A stretch of 8,813 nucleotides of DNA. It comes from Alcaligenaceae bacterium. Lineage in GTDB: Bacteria; Pseudomonadota; Gammaproteobacteria; Burkholderiales; Burkholderiaceae_B. Both the position numbers and the translations under genes were made by a program. The DNA lies in NCBI GenBank assembly GCA_029265335.1, contig JAJUJN010000069.1, positions 1-8,813 of the forward strand, given 5' to 3'. This document shows positions 6,044-8,813 of this stretch, one piece after another. Below the pieces are notes generated by a model. That model worked only from the letters and a program-made list of their open reading frames with translations, made no database searches and was not told where the DNA came from. The first letter of the stretch is position 1. Each line of letters starts with the position of its first letter.

Positions 6044-8813
6044 CGGCTCACCTCAAAGGAGAGCGGCTTGGGCGCAACGCCAGGCTCCGGGTGCCATTCC
6101 ACGGTCACGCGCTCTTGCGCCCAGTCGCGCAGGGGCCCATAAAGCGTTTGCGCCCAGTGCAGAAAATCGGGCTGTGCTGCGAGGTGATCGTAGCTGGGGA
6201 AGCAACGCTGCAGGCAGGGTTCCTCCCGCTCGGCGCCGAGGGCGTGGTGGTCATTGCCGTCATAGGCAAGGCGAGCTTTGTGAAGCGTGTGTGGATCTTG
6301 AGTAGGCTCTTCACCTTTAGAATGAATCTCTTGCAGGGCGGCGAGCGAGGTGTTCAATGCCACGGGCAAGGGCTGGCGCATGCCTGCCATCCAGGCGTCG
6401 AGCACCCTGGCGAGACCAGCCCGCGCGAGTTCTTGCGAACGCATGGGTGAGATCAACAGGGTAGCGTCGCGGCCGATCAAGCGTCCACCGCAGGGCTGGT
6501 TCGACGCGGCCGAAACCAGGCTCAACAACCAGGGGCGCAACAGGTGTTGGCCGCGGACGAGATCGAGCATGGGTTCATCCTCTCTCTTGCGTCGTGTCTC
6601 CTGTTTGGACGCCATCAACTGACTCGCCTTCACCTCCAGCCAGATGGGCTCGGTTGCAGACAGAGACCGCATCGGCATGCGCACCCAGTCGGCCAGGGTG
6701 AGGCCCTGATGTTCGAAGTGCAGAGCAATGCGTTCGGCATCCAGAGGATGGGCGTCGCGCTCGCGCAGCCAGGCCTGCAGCATGAGGGCCAAGCTGCTGC
6801 GCAAGGCTTCGGCCTGTTCATTGCCTGGGCCACCCAATGGCAGATCGCCGCGGCGCCACGATCGTTTCAGTTCGTGGTCGATGGCTGACCAAACGGCTTC
6901 GGGTTCGGCCGACGCGGGCAGAGGCGATTCGTTGGCGGTATTCAGCCAGGTGGCAATCACATTTTCCGCCGTGCGCTGCAGCTGCTCGTAGCGCGTGAGG
7001 CCCGTAAGTAAAAAGGTTTCGTCGTCGGGCAAAGCGTCTTCGGGAGCCTGGAATACCACACCTAAACGCTGTTGAAAGAAGGTGGCAACGGGGCGGCGCA
7101 GAAAGCGTGTGAGGCTGGCGAGATCAAGCGTGACATCAGGGTCGGCCGTAAAAGGCAGCGCGGTGAAAGCCAGTGGCTCTATGCGTTTCAGGCTGGCGTT
7201 GCTGGTGAACTCCGTCAAAGCCGCGGCGGAGTCTGTGACAGGTGGTGTGAGGTTTGTGTCGGAGTATGTTTGGTGCACGGTGCGCCATTCTCGCGCATAG
7301 GTGTGCAGCTCAGAATCCACCTCAAAATACCGGCGACTGAAAGGCTGCAGCGGGTGAACGACAGTGCGTTGTTCCACCACTTCGGGGCCCCAGCCCTCGC
7401 TCAGGTAATCACGCAGCTGCGTGACCAGAACCGACGGCGGCTGCTCGGTGTTGTCGCGCACGCTGCGACCACACCAGCTCACGTGCAGGGCCTCACGTGC
7501 CGAGAGGAGGGCTTCGAGCATGAGCTGACGGTCGTCGTCGCGGCGAGCGCGGTCGCCGGGACGTTGTTGTCCTGGCAGCGCGAGAAGGTCGAAGTCACTG
7601 CGGGGGGTGCGGCGTGGATAGGCGCCGTCGTCCATGCCCAATAGGCACACCACCTGAAAGGGGATGGCGCGCATGGGCATCAAGGTGCAGAAGGTCACGC
7701 CACCGGCCCGAAAGCGTTGATCAAGTGAGGGTGTGTCGAGTGTCTCCATCCAGGCTTCCGCCACGACGTCGAGCGGCAAATCGACATTGAACCCAGCATC
7801 TTCGCAGGCCTGCAGCCAGGTTTCCACCGCCTGTTCGAGCGCAGCCAGCATTTGTCGGTCTTCGTCGTCTTGCGCTCGCACGAAGGCGCCGAGCAACTGG
7901 CGCAAACGTTCGGCCCACACGATTGGCGTGGCCTGCTCTCGACAGAACTCGTACCAATCGCGCAAGCTCGCCACGAGGCGGGCGAAGCTTCCTGCCAGCC
8001 CCGCCTCCAGGCCGCCCACTTCGTCGTGGGGTTCGATATTGGCAAAAGGCTGCTCGAGTTCTGCGGGCAGTTGCCCGGCCGCATAGCCCATGAGCATCCG
8101 CTGCAGGCCGAAAAGCACCGTGTTGGTGTCGCCACAGGAGCCCAAGCCGAGGTCGCTGCGATGTTCCGCATCGAGGCCCCAACGAATGCCGGCCCCGCGC
8201 AGCCAATGCAGCAATCGAGGAATGTCGTCGTCGTTCAGGTCAAATCGGGCGGCAATGGCGGGCACATCGAGCAGCGCGCCGAGTTCGGATAGGCGGCAGC
8301 GGCCTTGTGCCAAGTTCAGCAGCCACTGGATGGCCTGCAGCAAAGGGCTGTTCGAGCGCGCGGAAAGGTCGGCGATGTCGAATGGAATATAACGAGGATC
8401 GTGGACTGGGTATTGGCCGAACACGGCCCGGATCGCCGGTGCGAAGTTGTCGATAGCGGGCACCATCACCACGATGTCACGCGGCCGCAGCGGTTTGTCG
8501 GTGGTGGCTTGGGCGAGCCGTTTCAGCAACTGATCGTGCAGAATCTCAAGTTCGCGCACTGGGCTGTGTGCGATGTGAAACTCGATCGATCGATCCGAGC
8601 TGGCAACCGGTACACGCGGGTGTTCGTTCAACGGCACGAAATCGCGAATATGGCATTGCACCTGCTGCAGCAGGCTGGCCTCGGGGGGTATGTCTTCTTC
8701 GAAGAGGTCGATGCGCGCTTGCGGAAAGCGCTCGCGGGTTTGGTTGGCGTCGTCGAACTCATCGAGCTGGCGGATGAAATCGCGTGCTTGTCGTCCCCAC
8801 GCAGCCAGCAGGG
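6040..8813 (-). CDS. recC: RecC, exodeoxyribonuclease V gamma subunit, N-terminus cut by window edge
   Basis: RecC is the scaffold of RecBCD: it splits the duplex, guides the two strands to RecB and RecD, and reads Chi in the 3' strand. The frame is open to the right edge; 923 residues are present, and alignment by eye to the 1122-residue E. coli protein places the first ones (LLAAWGRQARDF, matching LLASWGKLGRDY) near E. coli residue 299, so roughly 300 residues are missing. The GTG at 8659-8661 is internal, because homologous sequence continues upstream of it. Hallmarks in window numbering are IEFHIAHSP (from 76), LRPRDIVVMV (108-117), the very conserved FCTLMPMRAIPF (374-385) with VVCLLGMDDGAYPRR, and RARRDDDR (421-428); the C-terminal part matches the nuclease-like, catalytically dead domain. 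Most residues known to contact Chi in E. coli RecC lie in the missing part, so Chi specificity cannot be inferred. The TGA stop (6040-6042) overlaps the recB ATG. The operon promoter must lie outside the window. Confidence 0.97.
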   Translation of the reverse strand, partial: LLAAWGRQARDFIRQLDEFDDANQTRERFPQARIDLFEEDIPPEASLLQQVQCHIRDFVPLNEHPRVPVASSDRSIEFHIAHSPVRELEILHDQLLKRLAQATTDKPLRPRDIVVMVPAIDNFAPAIRAVFGQYPVHDPRYIPFDIADLSARSNSPLLQAIQWLLNLAQGRCRLSELGALLDVPAIAARFDLNDDDIPRLLHWLRGAGIRWGLDAEHRSDLGLGSCGDTNTVLFGLQRMLMGYAAGQLPAELEQPFANIEPHDEVGGLEAGLAGSFARLVASLRDWYEFCREQATPIVWAERLRQLLGAFVRAQDDEDRQMLAALEQAVETWLQACEDAGFNVDLPLDVVAEAWMETLDTPSLDQRFRAGGVTFCTLMPMRAIPFQVVCLLGMDDGAYPRRTPRSDFDLLALPGQQRPGDRARRDDDRQLMLEALLSAREALHVSWCGRSVRDNTEQPPSVLVTQLRDYLSEGWGPEVVEQRTVVHPLQPFSRRYFEVDSELHTYAREWRTVHQTYSDTNLTPPVTDSAAALTEFTSNASLKRIEPLAFTALPFTADPDVTLDLASLTRFLRRPVATFFQQRLGVVFQAPEDALPDDETFLLTGLTRYEQLQRTAENVIATWLNTANESPLPASAEPEAVWSAIDHELKRSWRRGDLPLGGPGNEQAEALRSSLALMLQAWLRERDAHPLDAERIALHFEHQGLTLADWVRMPMRSLSATEPIWLEVKASQLMASKQETRRKREDEPMLDLVRGQHLLRPWLLSLVSAASNQPCGGRLIGRDATLLISPMRSQELARAGLARVLDAWMAGMRQPLPVALNTSLAALQEIHSKGEEPTQDPHTLHKARLAYDGNDHHALGAEREEPCLQRCFPSYDHLAAQPDFLHWAQTLYGPLRDWAQERVTVEWHPEPGVAPKPLSFEVSR
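6049..6054 (-). promoter_or_regulatory. Ribosome binding site for recB
   Basis: On the - strand GAGGTG lies five bases before ATG 6041-6043, within the final codons of recC. It is a strong Shine-Dalgarno match and supports both the chosen recB start and coupled translation across the ATGA overlap. Confidence 0.75.

Noticed and set aside
8582..8596. Three GATC sites in tandem (TCGATCGATCGATCC)
   Set aside because: The stretch encodes a conserved RecC segment (SSDRSIEF before HIAHSP). A lone three-site cluster inside a gene gives no support for an origin or methylation switch.
8659..8661. GTG as a possible recC start, giving 873 residues
   Set aside because: The frame continues upstream to the window edge and those 50 residues match RecC (LLAAWGRQARDF at the start), so the GTG is internal.
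1..8813. Search for CRISPR arrays, tRNA or rRNA genes, insertion sequences, integrase sites, retrons or other defence modules
   Set aside because: None seen. The window is filled end to end by four conserved genes, leaving no intergenic space beyond two bases.

Overview
The window is one compact block of coding sequence from a GC-rich (about 60% by eye) Gram-negative proteobacterium. All three subunits of exodeoxyribonuclease V (RecBCD) are recognisable by motif and point to a gamma- or betaproteobacterium. The tight recC-recB-recD order without the ptrA gene that enterics carry, together with a spermidine-synthase-like neighbour, makes a betaproteobacterium (for example Rhodocyclales-like) or a non-enteric gammaproteobacterium my best guess. 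That placement is inference, not something the sequence proves.

Layout. Positions 1-315 (+ strand) hold the 3' end of a polyamine aminopropyltransferase (spermidine synthase)-like gene whose start lies left of the window. Everything else is on the - strand and reads right to left: recC (8813 down to 6040, with its N-terminus cut by the right edge), recB (6043 to 2324, complete) and recD (2327 to 318, complete). Both internal junctions are 4-base ATGA overlaps with a purine-rich ribosome binding site inside the upstream gene, so the three subunits look translationally coupled on one mRNA. The operon promoter must lie right of the window. recD and the spermidine-synthase-like gene converge tail to tail with only 2 bases between stop codons. 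A perfect 10-bp inverted repeat sits just inside the recD 3' end. No stretch of 300 bases is without a gene.

How the genes work together. RecB (3'-5' SF1A helicase plus RecB-family nuclease), RecC (catalytically dead scaffold and Chi scanner) and RecD (5'-3' SF1B helicase) form the heterotrimer that binds double-strand DNA ends, unwinds and degrades them, and after Chi recognition loads RecA. It serves double-strand-break repair and destruction of linear phage DNA. All helicase motifs of RecB and RecD and all nuclease active-site residues of RecB appear intact, so the enzyme is predicted active. I found no undescribed system here: this is a well-conserved housekeeping locus, and the findings are correspondingly modest.
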